DNA of 64,000 nucleotides from JAGNRR01 sp965230665 (GCA_965230665.1 CBDDLM010000004.1:2480001-2544000); one strand, 5' to 3'. Shown: positions 25,063-33,801, counted from the stretch's first letter. The notes: generated from the letters alone by a model not told the origin. Numbers and translations: made by a program.

Positions 25063-25770
25063 TTATTGAATGTTATTGATTAATTGAACGTTCAATGTTG
25101 TTGTTGGGATACCAGTAGTATCTGCATTAAAGCCAGAAGCTACAACAGTATATATTCCCTGATTAGCAAGTGTAACTGGCGTTGGGAGAGAAACAATATT
25201 TGTATCACCAACTGCTCTATAACCTAAAGCATAAGAACCAGCATCAATCGGCGTAAAAGCAGTTGCTTGTCTAAATCCTATATTACCAAATATAACAGAA
25301 GTGTCTGCCAAGTTTACAATGTCAATTGCTGGAGAGTTATGTGAAGCATGTACAAAACGCACATGAGATTTCCCTAGGATCGGCTCGGACAAATCATCGC
25401 TTAAAAACACAGATTCAATGCTACCAGCAGTATCCATGGTAAGTAGAGTATAGTTACCACTCAATGCTAAATTTTCATCTCTATCTATTAAAGCAACCGC
25501 AGTATTAGCTCTATTTAAGCGCAAGTTTTTCATGCCTGTTGGAGATTGCAAATAATTACTGTTCGTACTGTAATTAATGCTAGAAGCATTTTGAAGCGCA
25601 TTATCAATGTAAAAATCTAATCCGGTCGAACCTGGAGTAGAGTTAACAATCATAATATTTGCTAGTGTCGAATAGTTTCTGTCATCGTCGTCATCATGCA
25701 AACATGATGTAAATACCGTACTCAAACCAAGGGCTAAGAGACTAAAAAATAAAACTGATTTTTTGTTCAT
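25063..25770 (-). CDS. DUF4397 domain lipoprotein
   Basis: This 235-residue protein has a signal peptide and lipobox (VFTSC, Cys near residue 23), then an acidic HDDDDD stretch, then a DUF4397 domain beginning ANIMIVNSTPGSTGLDFYID, with VRFVHASHNSPAIDIV as the typical second repeat. DUF4397 proteins are secreted or anchored beta-rich proteins of unknown function. The ATG at 25768-25770 puts Met directly before KKSVLFF; an earlier in-frame Met at 25788 adds only six residues. A perfect -7 box lies 15 bases upstream of the chosen start. Confidence 0.85.
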   Translation of the reverse strand: MNKKSVLFFSLLALGLSTVFTSCLHDDDDDRNYSTLANIMIVNSTPGSTGLDFYIDNALQNASSINYSTNSNYLQSPTGMKNLRLNRANTAVALIDRDENLALSGNYTLLTMDTAGSIESVFLSDDLSEPILGKSHVRFVHASHNSPAIDIVNLADTSVIFGNIGFRQATAFTPIDAGSYALGYRAVGDTNIVSLPTPVTLANQGIYTVVASGFNADTTGIPTTTLNVQLINNIQ

Positions 25771-25785
25771 AATATTAATTTGATA

Positions 25786-25793
25786 CAAAGTTA
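25786..25793 (-). promoter_or_regulatory. Candidate -7 box (TAACTTTG) for the DUF4397 gene
   Basis: A perfect TAnnTTTG match on the minus strand, 15 bases before the start codon at 25770. This also argues against the alternative start at 25788, which would overlap the box. Confidence 0.5.
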
Positions 25794-25845
25794 ACGCAAG
25801 GAAAATATATTACAAATAGAAAAGGCAATTCTTACTGTACAATAA

Positions 25846-25853
25846 TACCTTTG
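25846..25853 (+). promoter_or_regulatory. Candidate -7 box (TACCTTTG) abutting the ATG at 25858
   Basis: A perfect TAnnTTTG match with only 4 bases before the start codon, which would give a leaderless message. Confidence 0.5.
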
Positions 25854-25857
25854 TTTT

Positions 25858-26268
25858 ATGAAGACTAGCCCTCTGAGATTTGTTCTGGCACTGGTTTTAG
25901 GTGTTTTTGTCGCATATTGCGTTAACATTTTCTTTCAATCTTATGCACCCAGTTTATTGGCTTATCCCAAACTTGAAGAAGGCGTATCGCGAGATGCATA
26001 TATTAGTTATTTACATAATCTGCCTCCGAGGGGAACGCTAGCTTTGATTATTTCTTGCGGAATTGGAGCTTTCTCCGGAGGGTATATGGCAGCAAGAGTA
26101 TCTAAAGCAAGAAAAATGGATGCGGCACTCGCCGTAGGAGCTTTTTCGTTCATTATCCTTGTATTTATGGCTATTACCTTTAGTTTCCCAATAATGCTGG
26201 CCATTGGTGTGGTGTTAGTGCAGATTCCATTTGCTTTCTTGGGAAGCAAGGTAGAGGCGTACCACTAA
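25858..26268 (+). CDS. Small four-helix membrane protein, unknown function
   Basis: I do not recognise a named family. The 136-residue protein has four hydrophobic segments: about residues 7-27, 59-79 (glycine-rich, IISCGIGAFSGGYMAARV), 87-106 and 109-129. A loop with charged residues (YPKLEEGVSRDAYISYLHNLPPRG) separates the first two. There is no lipobox. The 3' end overlaps the convergent DUF6787-like gene by 4 bases. It has its own promoter box abutting its ATG. Confidence 0.65.
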   Translation: MKTSPLRFVLALVLGVFVAYCVNIFFQSYAPSLLAYPKLEEGVSRDAYISYLHNLPPRGTLALIISCGIGAFSGGYMAARVSKARKMDAALAVGAFSFIILVFMAITFSFPIMLAIGVVLVQIPFAFLGSKVEAYH

Positions 26269-26573
26269 TCGACGACTTTTTCTTTTTTCAAGAATCCCAT
26301 TTTTCTAAGAATCTTTTTCTCATAATTCCAGAAAAATTTGAACTGACCGAATGGGATGGATACCAGAAGTATAATGACTTGATATCCGAAAATTAAAATA
26401 ATGGCTCTTAGACCTGCTCGTTGCCAAAGAGGAGATTCAGGTGTTAGCCCAACCCAACCAGTTATATATCTTGAGATATAGGCAGTTGTGGTACCTGTGA
26501 CCGCAAAGACACAAAGGATCAGAACTAAATCAAGGTTCGTAACCTTCCACTTCTTCTTAAGCTTTTCAAACAT
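26265..26573 (-). CDS. DUF6787-like small membrane protein
   Basis: This 102-residue protein has two hydrophobic segments (about 15-37 and 57-76) and a basic C-terminal tail (NYEKKILRKMGFLKKEK). It resembles short Bacteroidota proteins now placed in DUF6787 and formerly mislabelled prolipoprotein diacylglyceryl transferase; it lacks that enzyme's length and HGGL-type motif. The family name is from memory and not checked. It begins 7 bases after nuoG on the same strand and is probably co-transcribed with it. Confidence 0.6.
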   Translation of the reverse strand: MFEKLKKKWKVTNLDLVLILCVFAVTGTTTAYISRYITGWVGLTPESPLWQRAGLRAIILIFGYQVIILLVSIPFGQFKFFWNYEKKILRKMGFLKKEKVVD

Positions 26574-26580
26574 TAGCCAA

Positions 26581-27639
26581 TTAAGATTTTTTATTTACTT
26601 CGCTTACATCATGAATATCCATAAGCAGTTTAGGTTTTCGTCCTGGCATGATGTTACTAAAAGTTTCTGTTGGCGTTACTAAATCCTTATTATAATGTCC
26701 CTGATTAATAACACTATGTCGTTTTACGTCTGCTGGTCCTTCTATGGTCCAGTCTGCAGTTTCTTTCTTATCAAAACGACAGGTGTTGCAAATCCAACCA
26801 GGTTTACCATCTTTTTGTGAGTCTTTTACTTCCCCCCAAACATCTTTTCTTGCCGTAACACGTAATACATTTTTGCCTCTGTTCCATAGTGTTACCTCGC
26901 CACAGCACTTGTCACAATCTCTATGAGCGTAAACGGGCTTTGTAAACCAAACGCGATTTTTAAATCGGAATGTTTTATCAGTTAAAGCACCTACTGGACA
27001 AACATCAATCATGTTACCGCTAAAATCGTTATCAATTGCTTTTTCGATATAGGTAGAAATAGCTGCATGGTCTCCTCGATCCACGACGCCATGTCCACGA
27101 CTTTCCGTAAGTTGATCGGCTACATAAGTACAACGATAACAAAGAATACAGCGTGTCATATGTAGTTTTATATAAGGACCAAAGTCTTCTTTCTTAAAGG
27201 TTCTTCGATCAAACTCATATCGTGTACTTTCAGCACCATGGTCATAACCTAAGTCTTGAAGGTGGCATTCTCCAGCTTGGTCACAGATAGGACAATCTAG
27301 TGGGTGGTTCATTAATAAGAATTCTACAACACCAGCTCGAGCTTCTTTTACACGGTCGGACGTTATGTTTTTTACTTCCATGCCGTCCATAACCTGCGTA
27401 CGACAACTAGCCATGAGTTTAGGCATGGGACGTTCGTCGCGATCACTGCCCTTACTAACCTCAACTAAGCAAGTTCGACACTTACCGCCGCTACCTTCAA
27501 GTTTACTATAGTAACACATGGCAGGAGGTGTAACATCGCCACCTATTTCACGGGCTGCTTGCAAGATAGTGGTTCCTGGTGCTACCTCTACAGAAATATT
27601 ATCTATTGTTACTTTGAACTTGTCGACTTGCTCACTCAT
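26581..27639 (-). CDS. nuoG: NADH-quinone oxidoreductase subunit G, short form
   Basis: This 352-residue protein is the iron-sulfur part of NuoG. It binds a 2Fe-2S cluster through Cys42, Cys54, Cys57 and Cys79, a His-ligated 4Fe-4S cluster through His112, Cys116, Cys119 and Cys125, and a further 4Fe-4S cluster through Cys164, Cys167, Cys170 and Cys214. More cysteines at 242, 245, 246, 284 and 287 may hold another. The molybdopterin-oxidoreductase half of the E. coli subunit (about 900 residues) is absent, a form I recall from other Bacteroidota. ATG 27637-27639 was preferred to an upstream Met because a -7 box lies between them. No other complex I gene is adjacent; nuoHIJ is 25 kb away. Confidence 0.9.
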   Translation of the reverse strand: MSEQVDKFKVTIDNISVEVAPGTTILQAAREIGGDVTPPAMCYYSKLEGSGGKCRTCLVEVSKGSDRDERPMPKLMASCRTQVMDGMEVKNITSDRVKEARAGVVEFLLMNHPLDCPICDQAGECHLQDLGYDHGAESTRYEFDRRTFKKEDFGPYIKLHMTRCILCYRCTYVADQLTESRGHGVVDRGDHAAISTYIEKAIDNDFSGNMIDVCPVGALTDKTFRFKNRVWFTKPVYAHRDCDKCCGEVTLWNRGKNVLRVTARKDVWGEVKDSQKDGKPGWICNTCRFDKKETADWTIEGPADVKRHSVINQGHYNKDLVTPTETFSNIMPGRKPKLLMDIHDVSEVNKKS

Positions 27640-27651
27640 AATATTGAATCT

Positions 27652-27659
27652 CAAAAATA
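27652..27659 (-). promoter_or_regulatory. Candidate -7 box (TATTTTTG) for nuoG
   Basis: A perfect TAnnTTTG match on the minus strand with 12 bases to the nuoG ATG. It implies that nuoG is transcribed independently rather than from a nuo operon. Confidence 0.48.
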
Positions 27660-27678
27660 CACCTCAAATGCATGCCCT

Positions 27679-28602
27679 TTAAATATTCTGGGTGTCAAAA
27701 TTTACTAATTCTACAAATTCATTTATTCGTGCTTCAATGTCTTTTCGGGACACTTCGCGGACTCTTTCAACACCAAACTTTTCTACAACGAAGCTAGCCA
27801 TGGCAGAACCTATTATAACACCAAGCTTCATGTTTTCGAAACTAATATCCCCAGTTTTGGCAAGATGACCCATGAACCCTCCGGCAAAGGTATCCCCAGC
27901 TCCTGTGGGATCGAATACATCTTCTAGAGGCAAGGCTGGAGCATAAAACATTTGTCTTTCGTGAAACAGTAATGCGCCATGCTCCCCTTTTTTAATAATT
28001 AAATATTTAGGTCCCATTGCCCGAATTTTTTCAGCAGCTTTTACCAGACTATATTCTCCACTTAGTTGTCTGGCTTCACTGTCATTTACCATAAGTAAAT
28101 CAACCTTTTTCAAAACCTCTTTTAAGTCGTCCATTGCAATATCCATCCAGAAATTCATAGTATCCAACACAATTAACTTGGGTTGTTCCTTAAGTTGATC
28201 AATGACTTGCAGTTGGAGTTTGGGCATAAGGTTTCCAAGCATAATAAATTCGGCACCCTGAAATGTATCTGGTACCTTTGGGTCGAATTTTTCAAGTACA
28301 TTCAAGTCAGTAATTAATGTATCCCGGGTATTCATATCCATATGGTATTTGCCACTCCAGAAAAAAGATTTTTCTTCGGCCAAAACTTCTACTCCATCAA
28401 ATGCTACACCTCGTTCTTTTAACGCATCGATTTCATCTTGCGGAAAATCACCTCCAATAATCGAAATCTGCTGAATAGGGCTGGTGAAATGAGAAGCACT
28501 CCAAGCTGCATAAGTCGCTGAGCCTCCGATTATTTTGTCCGTTTTTCCGAAAGGAGTTTCTATAGCATCAAAAGCCATAGTACCCGTAATTAATAATGAC
28601 AT
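27679..28602 (-). CDS. PfkB-family carbohydrate kinase
   Basis: This 307-residue kinase phosphorylates a sugar or nucleoside with ATP. It has the N-terminal GGSATYAAWSASHF segment and the C-terminal anion-hole and catalytic-base motif DPTGAGDTFAGGFMGHLA. Substrate cannot be assigned from sequence alone; adenosine kinase and ribokinase-like roles are both possible. The ATG at 28600-28602 gives MSLLITGTMAFD, which starts on the first strand; the frame is open for 11 more codons but they overlap the promoter box. It is followed by nuoG 39 bases later. Confidence 0.87.
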   Translation of the reverse strand: MSLLITGTMAFDAIETPFGKTDKIIGGSATYAAWSASHFTSPIQQISIIGGDFPQDEIDALKERGVAFDGVEVLAEEKSFFWSGKYHMDMNTRDTLITDLNVLEKFDPKVPDTFQGAEFIMLGNLMPKLQLQVIDQLKEQPKLIVLDTMNFWMDIAMDDLKEVLKKVDLLMVNDSEARQLSGEYSLVKAAEKIRAMGPKYLIIKKGEHGALLFHERQMFYAPALPLEDVFDPTGAGDTFAGGFMGHLAKTGDISFENMKLGVIIGSAMASFVVEKFGVERVREVSRKDIEARINEFVELVNFDTQNI

Positions 28603-28619
28603 ACGTTTTAAAATTTTGC

Positions 28620-28627
28620 CAAAGGTA
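28620..28627 (-). promoter_or_regulatory. Candidate -7 box (TACCTTTG) for the PfkB kinase gene
   Basis: A perfect TAnnTTTG match on the minus strand, 17 bases before the start codon at 28602. Confidence 0.5.
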
Positions 28628-28667
28628 AATGGCAAAACCTTAAAGTCTAATGTAAAACAAAGTAATT

Positions 28668-29960
28668 CTAATAGTTATGAATTTTCTGTAGTTTAAGCAA
28701 GCGTTTATTTCGTTTTACTTGTATCAAGTAAATACCCTTTGCCATATCGGTTAATGAAATAGTAGATCTGCCTCTTAATAATAGATGTGTCGTTCTTAGT
28801 TTACGTCCATTTATATCCATGATATTCAAAGTGCAATCCGACAACTCACTAGTTATTGATAAAACCTCTTGAGCATATCCAATTTTTATTTTATCCGTTA
28901 GAGAGAAATCATGTGTGTTTACGACATTATTTAAAGTAACTTTTTGGCAAGAAGAATCTTTTTTACCGCATGCAGAAGTTACCTCAAGGCAAACGGTAAA
29001 TGTTCCACCTGTTGCAGGAAAAGGATGTACGGGATTAGTCGCTGGGTTTCCAGGAGGTGTTCCGTCTCCAAAGTTCCAGCTGCTCGTGGCGAACCTTTTA
29101 GACGTATTTGTAAAAGTTAAGAAGTTCTGGGCGGGAGGTGCGGTAGGAGCATAGGTAAAGGAGGCATCAGGAATACCACCCTTGCTTTGCCAGTTTTCCA
29201 AACTATCTAGTACAACTGTACTAGCTATTTGTTGCATGATAAACGCATCTCCATTACCAACACCTCCAGGCAAGAACATGCTACCTACACAACTCTTTTT
29301 AAACATTGTACAATAGAAAACGCAAGCCGCTAGGTAGGTTCCATTCACTGAAGGGTGAGATTCATCAGGGTTATATAAGTCGATAGTTGGATGTAAATCG
29401 CGCATCTTTTTCCAAGCAGCTCCCACCGGAGCAACACTTGTACCAAAATCATTGGCGAAAAGCAAGTAGCTATCTCTAAGACGCTGTTGCATGCCATCAT
29501 ACGTGCATATGGGTGGGTAGACTGCACAATTAGATGCATCTCCATTTTTTCTACCCCAGGTCATAAACATAAGTGTTTCAGCACAGGTATTATTAGCTTG
29601 AATCATACTATCTAATTGCTTAACAAATGGATAGGTGTTAGAGGCTACTTGTCCTGGCGAGAAAGAAGGTTCCTGACTTTGGCATTGAATACTTACATAG
29701 TCCCAACCACCTTGACCAATTTTATTAATTGTTGTTGCATTGGTAGTATGTTGCTGTGCGTTATAGCCTCCCGGAGTACTACTATCATGTGTTAGTGTAT
29801 CTCCTAAGGACGTGGCGATATCAGCAATCATCTGTGGCATATTGCCATAAAATGTATAACTATTGCCTATGAACAAAGCCTTTTTATGATCCGCAGAAGC
29901 AGAAATTGCTATGCCCAAAGAAAGTAGACTAATAAAGAAATAGGTAAATTTTTGTTTCAT
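28668..29960 (-). CDS. Secreted SGNH-hydrolase-like protein with PKD domain and T9SS type A tail
   Basis: This 430-residue exported protein has a signal peptide (about 1-23, ending ISASA). Its N-terminal part has the SGNH block I-like FIGNSYTFYGN (30-40) and the late DESHPSVNGTYLA with Asp and His, which suggest an esterase/lipase-like (DUF4886-type) fold. A PKD domain follows (about 280-345, SSWNFGDGTPPGNPATNPVH). The C-terminal 75 residues (LNIMDINGRKLRTT, GIYLIQVKRNKRLLKLQKI) form a T9SS type A sorting domain. The substrate is unknown; a secreted polysaccharide esterase is plausible. It appears monocistronic with a candidate promoter 40 bases upstream. Confidence 0.8.
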   Translation of the reverse strand: MKQKFTYFFISLLSLGIAISASADHKKALFIGNSYTFYGNMPQMIADIATSLGDTLTHDSSTPGGYNAQQHTTNATTINKIGQGGWDYVSIQCQSQEPSFSPGQVASNTYPFVKQLDSMIQANNTCAETLMFMTWGRKNGDASNCAVYPPICTYDGMQQRLRDSYLLFANDFGTSVAPVGAAWKKMRDLHPTIDLYNPDESHPSVNGTYLAACVFYCTMFKKSCVGSMFLPGGVGNGDAFIMQQIASTVVLDSLENWQSKGGIPDASFTYAPTAPPAQNFLTFTNTSKRFATSSWNFGDGTPPGNPATNPVHPFPATGGTFTVCLEVTSACGKKDSSCQKVTLNNVVNTHDFSLTDKIKIGYAQEVLSITSELSDCTLNIMDINGRKLRTTHLLLRGRSTISLTDMAKGIYLIQVKRNKRLLKLQKIHNY

Positions 29961-30000
29961 GATAATGGAGACGTTTAGAATGAATAGAAGGTTTGTATTT

Positions 30001-30008
30001 CAAAAGTA
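30001..30008 (-). promoter_or_regulatory. Candidate -7 box (TACTTTTG) for the SGNH/PKD gene
   Basis: A perfect TAnnTTTG match on the minus strand giving a leader of about 40 bases. It lies in the divergent region shared with the HAD phosphatase gene. Confidence 0.42.
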
Positions 30009-30041
30009 ATCAAATTAATTTGCTTTACTTTGTCGGAACGA

Positions 30042-30737
30042 ATGAAGTATACGCATATTTTCTTTGATTTGGATCACACTATTTGGGATTTTGAAAGAAA
30101 TTCCGCAGAGGCTCTTGCCGATGCCTTTGCTGAACTAGAAATCGACACTTTTTTAAATATTAATTTTGAAGATTTTTTGTTAGTATATAAAAGAATCAAT
30201 CAAAAGTATTGGGAGCGTTTCAGGAAAGGATTCATAAGCCGTGCCGATTTAAGATGGAAACGGATGCAAGCTACTTTTCTTGAGTTTAAAAAATTTGATG
30301 ATACATTGGCTACTCAATTAGGGGAGCTGTATTTGGAAAAATTGCCCACCAAGACTCATTTATTTTCGCATGCTAAGGAACTACTTGCTTATTGTCAAAA
30401 TAAAAATTATGAGATGCATTTGATCACAAATGGTTTTGAAGAAACACAGAACAAAAAACTAAATCATGCAGGTATTGCTAGCTTTTTCGATGTGATGGTA
30501 AGCTCTGAGCGTGCGATGGCTCCCAAACCCAGTTTGGCTATTTTTGAATATGCTATGAATAAAACCAATGCGCTGGCTAGTAAGAGTTTAATGATTGGAG
30601 ATCATTATGATGTAGATATTGTGGGCGCTAGAAATGCAGGAATGGATCAAGTATATTTTAATCCTAAAAAAAGAGATAATAACAAAGGCGCTACATTTGA
30701 AGTAGCATGTCTTTCTGAGTTGTACGAAATTTTATAG
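30042..30737 (+). CDS. YjjG-like noncanonical pyrimidine nucleotidase (HAD family)
   Basis: This 231-residue HAD phosphatase has motif I FFDLDHTIWDFE with the two catalytic aspartates near the N-terminus, motif II in LITNGFEET, the motif III lysine in MAPKPSLAIFEYAM and motif IV MIGDHYDVDIVGARNAGM. The WDFERNS segment and overall length are typical of YjjG (TIGR02254), which dephosphorylates unusual pyrimidine nucleotides. The ATG at 30042 was chosen over a TTG four codons earlier. TTACTTTG, a one-mismatch -7 box, ends 11 bases before the ATG. rfbC follows after 4 bases. Confidence 0.85.
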   Translation: MKYTHIFFDLDHTIWDFERNSAEALADAFAELEIDTFLNINFEDFLLVYKRINQKYWERFRKGFISRADLRWKRMQATFLEFKKFDDTLATQLGELYLEKLPTKTHLFSHAKELLAYCQNKNYEMHLITNGFEETQNKKLNHAGIASFFDVMVSSERAMAPKPSLAIFEYAMNKTNALASKSLMIGDHYDVDIVGARNAGMDQVYFNPKKRDNNKGATFEVACLSELYEIL

Positions 30738-30741
30738 GTAT

Positions 30742-31272
30742 ATGCAAGTAGAAGAAACAAAGCTAGAAGGTTGCTTTCTTATAAAGCCAAGGGTCTTTGA
30801 GGATAGTAGAGGATATTTTTTTGAAAGCTTTAATCAAAAAGATTTTGAGAATGCAGTAGGGAGGAAGATTACTTTTGTTCAGGATAATCAAGCAAAATCT
30901 GATTACGGAGTGGTTCGAGGGTTACATTATCAAAAGGGAGCATTTGCGCAAGCCAAATTAGTGCGGGTTGTAACGGGTAGTGTATTAGATATTGCGGTAG
31001 ATATGCGAGTAAATTCTCAAACATATCTAGAGCACATAGCTGTAGAGTTGAATAACCGAAATCATCATCAGCTGTTTATACCTCGAGGGTTTGCACATGG
31101 TTATTCTGTGCTTGAAGACAATACGCTCTTCACCTATAAATGTGATAATTATTATAATAAGGAAAGTGAGGGAGGGGTTTTTTACGCCGACCGAGAACTA
31201 AATATTGATTGGAAAATTCCAAAACGTGATATGCTCATTTCTGAAAAAGATTTGCAGTTATCCACCTTGTAA
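30742..31272 (+). CDS. rfbC: dTDP-4-dehydrorhamnose 3,5-epimerase
   Basis: RfbC/RmlC epimerises dTDP-4-keto-6-deoxyglucose on the way to dTDP-rhamnose for surface polysaccharides. The 176-residue cupin has DSRGYFFESFN, VVRGLHYQ with its His, VLDIAVDMR and PRGFAHGYSVL, which mark the active-site pocket. The other rhamnose genes (rfbA, rfbB, rfbD) are not in the window. It is 4 bases after the phosphatase gene, and its 3' end overlaps the convergent hydrolase gene by 15 bases. Confidence 0.94.
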   Translation: MQVEETKLEGCFLIKPRVFEDSRGYFFESFNQKDFENAVGRKITFVQDNQAKSDYGVVRGLHYQKGAFAQAKLVRVVTGSVLDIAVDMRVNSQTYLEHIAVELNNRNHHQLFIPRGFAHGYSVLEDNTLFTYKCDNYYNKESEGGVFYADRELNIDWKIPKRDMLISEKDLQLSTL

Positions 31273-31908
31273 CGCGACGTTGAGAACGGGGTTGATTTCA
31301 TTGGCCTTATTATAAATCATGAAATGATTTCCTCCTTCAATTATATGGTCAGCTTGTACAAAATTATTTGGCAATAGCATATCACTATTACCATGAATAT
31401 GAAATATTGGACAAGGAATTTCAGTATTTTTCCAACGACTAATAGAACGCATGGCCCAAGAGAGGTAGTCATCATCAATATGATCTATAAAGTCATTTGC
31501 TATCTCTTTTTCTACTGCTGAAATGGTTCCAAGAAAATTATGAATAACAGGCTTGCTACTCTTTACTAGGGTGTTTGGTAGCAGCGCGTCTAGACCTAAG
31601 GCACCTGCCATTTTTATTTGCGGGGGAAGTTCATCCTTTGTTTTGCAGGAGGAAATTAGAATAATTTTTTTTATCTTGATTAATTTGGCAATTTCTATAG
31701 CCATCATCCCCCCGAAAGACAATCCGATTAATACGGGGTTCTCATCTTTAATTGACTCAGCCATACGTTTGGCATAAGCTTCTATAGCTTCTTTCTTTTG
31801 AAAAGGCTTCAGCCAAGGTATGTAAGTAGCGTGATGTTGAGTTACAAAGTCTAGTTTATCAAAGGCTCGTTCATCGGCTCCTAATCCACTTATATAATAA
31901 ATATTCAT
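31258..31908 (-). CDS. Alpha/beta hydrolase
   Basis: This 216-residue protein has the alpha/beta hydrolase nucleophile elbow GLSFGGMMAIE (about 75-85) with Ser as nucleophile, a late HIHGNSDMLLP with the acid Asp, and the catalytic His in EGGNHFMIYN. There is no signal peptide. Substrate is not readable. The ATG at 31906-31908 starts directly on the first strand (MNIYYISGLGADERAF); the open frame upstream overlaps pdxA. The 7-base gap to pdxA suggests that murI, pdxA and this gene form one transcript. Confidence 0.82.
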   Translation of the reverse strand: MNIYYISGLGADERAFDKLDFVTQHHATYIPWLKPFQKKEAIEAYAKRMAESIKDENPVLIGLSFGGMMAIEIAKLIKIKKIILISSCKTKDELPPQIKMAGALGLDALLPNTLVKSSKPVIHNFLGTISAVEKEIANDFIDHIDDDYLSWAMRSISRWKNTEIPCPIFHIHGNSDMLLPNNFVQADHIIEGGNHFMIYNKANEINPVLNVALQGG

Positions 31909-31915
31909 TATGCTG

Positions 31916-33001
31916 TTAATCTTGTGTGGCCTCTTCTCTATTTCGTTTAGAGCGTTTATTGTATGCGCCATAAATCAATCGATTCTTGGTATTCTCTTTG
32001 TAGCCCGATCGATGTTTAATAATATCAATACAGCTATAAAGTGCATGAATATAAGAGCTTGCGTTTGCTTCATTTTTGCCAGCTATTTCAAAGGCTGTTC
32101 CATGATCAGGTGATGTACGAACAATGCTTAGGCCTGCAGTAAAGTTTACACCTTCATCAAGGTCAAGGGTCTTAAATGGGATGAGGCCTTGATCGTGATA
32201 CATAGCTAAAACACAATCAAAATTTTTATATGCCGCCCTTGCGAAGAAACCATCGGCTGCGTACGGTCCAAAAACCAAAATTCCTTTTTGCCTTAGCTGT
32301 TCTAGAGCAGGAAGAATAAGTTCCTTTTCCTCATCACCGATAAGGCCGTCATCGCCTGCATGCGGATTCAAGCCTAAAATGGCAATTTTGGGTTTTTCGA
32401 TTCCAAAGTCTTGAATTAGAGCATTGTTTATAATCTCAGTTTTTGAAACAATAGCTGATGTTGTAATATGTTTACCTAATTGCGTGACGGGAATATGTTC
32501 CGTAAGGAGTGCAACCTTCAAAAAGTCTGTACAAAGCATCATGGCAACATCTTGAGCGCCAAATTTTTCTTTCAAATAAGGAGTGTGTCCTGAATGGTTG
32601 AAATTAGGACCTTGGACATTTTTTTTATGAATAGGAGCAGTCAGTAATCCATCAATTTGACCATCTTTTAAACATTGAACGGCTACTTCCAAACTTCTTA
32701 TTGCATACTTACCACCCTCTGATGTGAGTTTGCCTGGTTCAATTTTTACATCTTCTTGCCAACAATTATATACATTAAGTGATTTAGTATTTAGGTTCTC
32801 CCATTCTTTCACACTCGTGTATTTAAAATTTTCGTTCAACGATTTAGTATAAAAACTAAGCACTTTATTGCTAGCAAAAAGAACTGGTGTGCAATAGTCG
32901 AATAAACTTTTATTGCTAAATGTTTTAATAATCAACTCTAATCCGATACCGTTTAAATCACCAGTTGTTAAACCAATAACTGGTTTCTTGTTCTCACTCA
33001 T
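31916..33001 (-). CDS. pdxA: 4-hydroxythreonine-4-phosphate dehydrogenase
   Basis: PdxA oxidises 4-phospho-hydroxythreonine with NAD in the DXP-dependent pathway to pyridoxal 5'-phosphate. The 361-residue protein shows the N-terminal IGLTTGDLNGIGLELI, the metal-binding histidines in NFNHSGHTPYL and YHDQGLIPFK, and RTSPDHGTAFEIAGK near the C-terminus. The final 35 residues (RSGYKENTKNRLIYGAYNKR) extend beyond the core and are basic. Its start overlaps the end of murI by 4 bases, so translation is probably coupled. Confidence 0.95.
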   Translation of the reverse strand: MSENKKPVIGLTTGDLNGIGLELIIKTFSNKSLFDYCTPVLFASNKVLSFYTKSLNENFKYTSVKEWENLNTKSLNVYNCWQEDVKIEPGKLTSEGGKYAIRSLEVAVQCLKDGQIDGLLTAPIHKKNVQGPNFNHSGHTPYLKEKFGAQDVAMMLCTDFLKVALLTEHIPVTQLGKHITTSAIVSKTEIINNALIQDFGIEKPKIAILGLNPHAGDDGLIGDEEKELILPALEQLRQKGILVFGPYAADGFFARAAYKNFDCVLAMYHDQGLIPFKTLDLDEGVNFTAGLSIVRTSPDHGTAFEIAGKNEANASSYIHALYSCIDIIKHRSGYKENTKNRLIYGAYNKRSKRNREEATQD

Positions 33002-33795
33002 GACGCAAATATATTATGTTCTGTTACGTTAATCTCTTTTCCAAAAAACATTGATGCGGATTTAGCAAAAGTTTGTGTGAAGTCGCTTACTAAGAACGAA
33101 TCATTTACTGTTGTATTCGAGCTCATTAAATCACGTTGTGCTAAAAACTGTTTAACGTCTTGTGCCATGTAATCCGCATTATCAAGCACATCAGTTTGAT
33201 GTTTGAAGAAACTAGATACAGCCTTCTTTATTAAGGGGTAGTGAGTGCAGGCCAACAGCAGGGCATCAATATTTTTAAACTCACTTAGGTATTCTTTAAT
33301 AACCTCTTTCGAGATATTGTTCTTATTAAATCCTTCCTCGATCATCGGTACGAGAAGCGGAGTTGCCAAACTGGTCAGTTTTATGTTCGGGTTGTACTCC
33401 TTTAATATGGAAGTATATATTTTGCTATTTACGGTAGCCTGAGTACCTATAAGACCTACACGGTTATAAGATGACTCGGCTACAGCAGAAAGTAAAGGGC
33501 GAATAACACCTCGAATCTCTATTTGACCGTGGTATTTTTTTCTTAGATAACTGCTTGCTGTGGCTGCTGCCGAATTACAGGCAATAACAATAAGTTTTAC
33601 ATTTTGACGGATTAGATATCGCACAATAGTTTCGCTAAACTCTATAATATGAGCAGAACTTTTTTCGCCATACGGAAGATGTAAGGTGTCTCCATAGTAT
33701 ATTATAGACTCATTAGGTAATAGCCTTCTAATTGCTTTAGCAACGGTTAACCCACCCAACCCACTATCAAATATGCCAATTGGAGCATTATGCAT
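32998..33795 (-). CDS. murI: Glutamate racemase
   Basis: MurI makes D-glutamate for peptidoglycan. The 265-residue protein has the N-terminal IGIFDSGLGGLTVAKAI, the first catalytic Cys in VIACNSAAATA and the second in LLACTHYPLI, plus YYGDTLHLPYG. The frame is open for 27 codons upstream, but these form a low-quality basic stretch. The ATG at 33793-33795 gives the normal start and lies 6 bases after a perfect -7 box. It is first in the murI-pdxA-hydrolase operon. Confidence 0.95.
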   Translation of the reverse strand: MHNAPIGIFDSGLGGLTVAKAIRRLLPNESIIYYGDTLHLPYGEKSSAHIIEFSETIVRYLIRQNVKLIVIACNSAAATASSYLRKKYHGQIEIRGVIRPLLSAVAESSYNRVGLIGTQATVNSKIYTSILKEYNPNIKLTSLATPLLVPMIEEGFNKNNISKEVIKEYLSEFKNIDALLLACTHYPLIKKAVSSFFKHQTDVLDNADYMAQDVKQFLAQRDLMSSNTTVNDSFLVSDFTQTFAKSASMFFGKEINVTEHNIFAS

Positions 33796-33801
33796 TACGT
33801 T

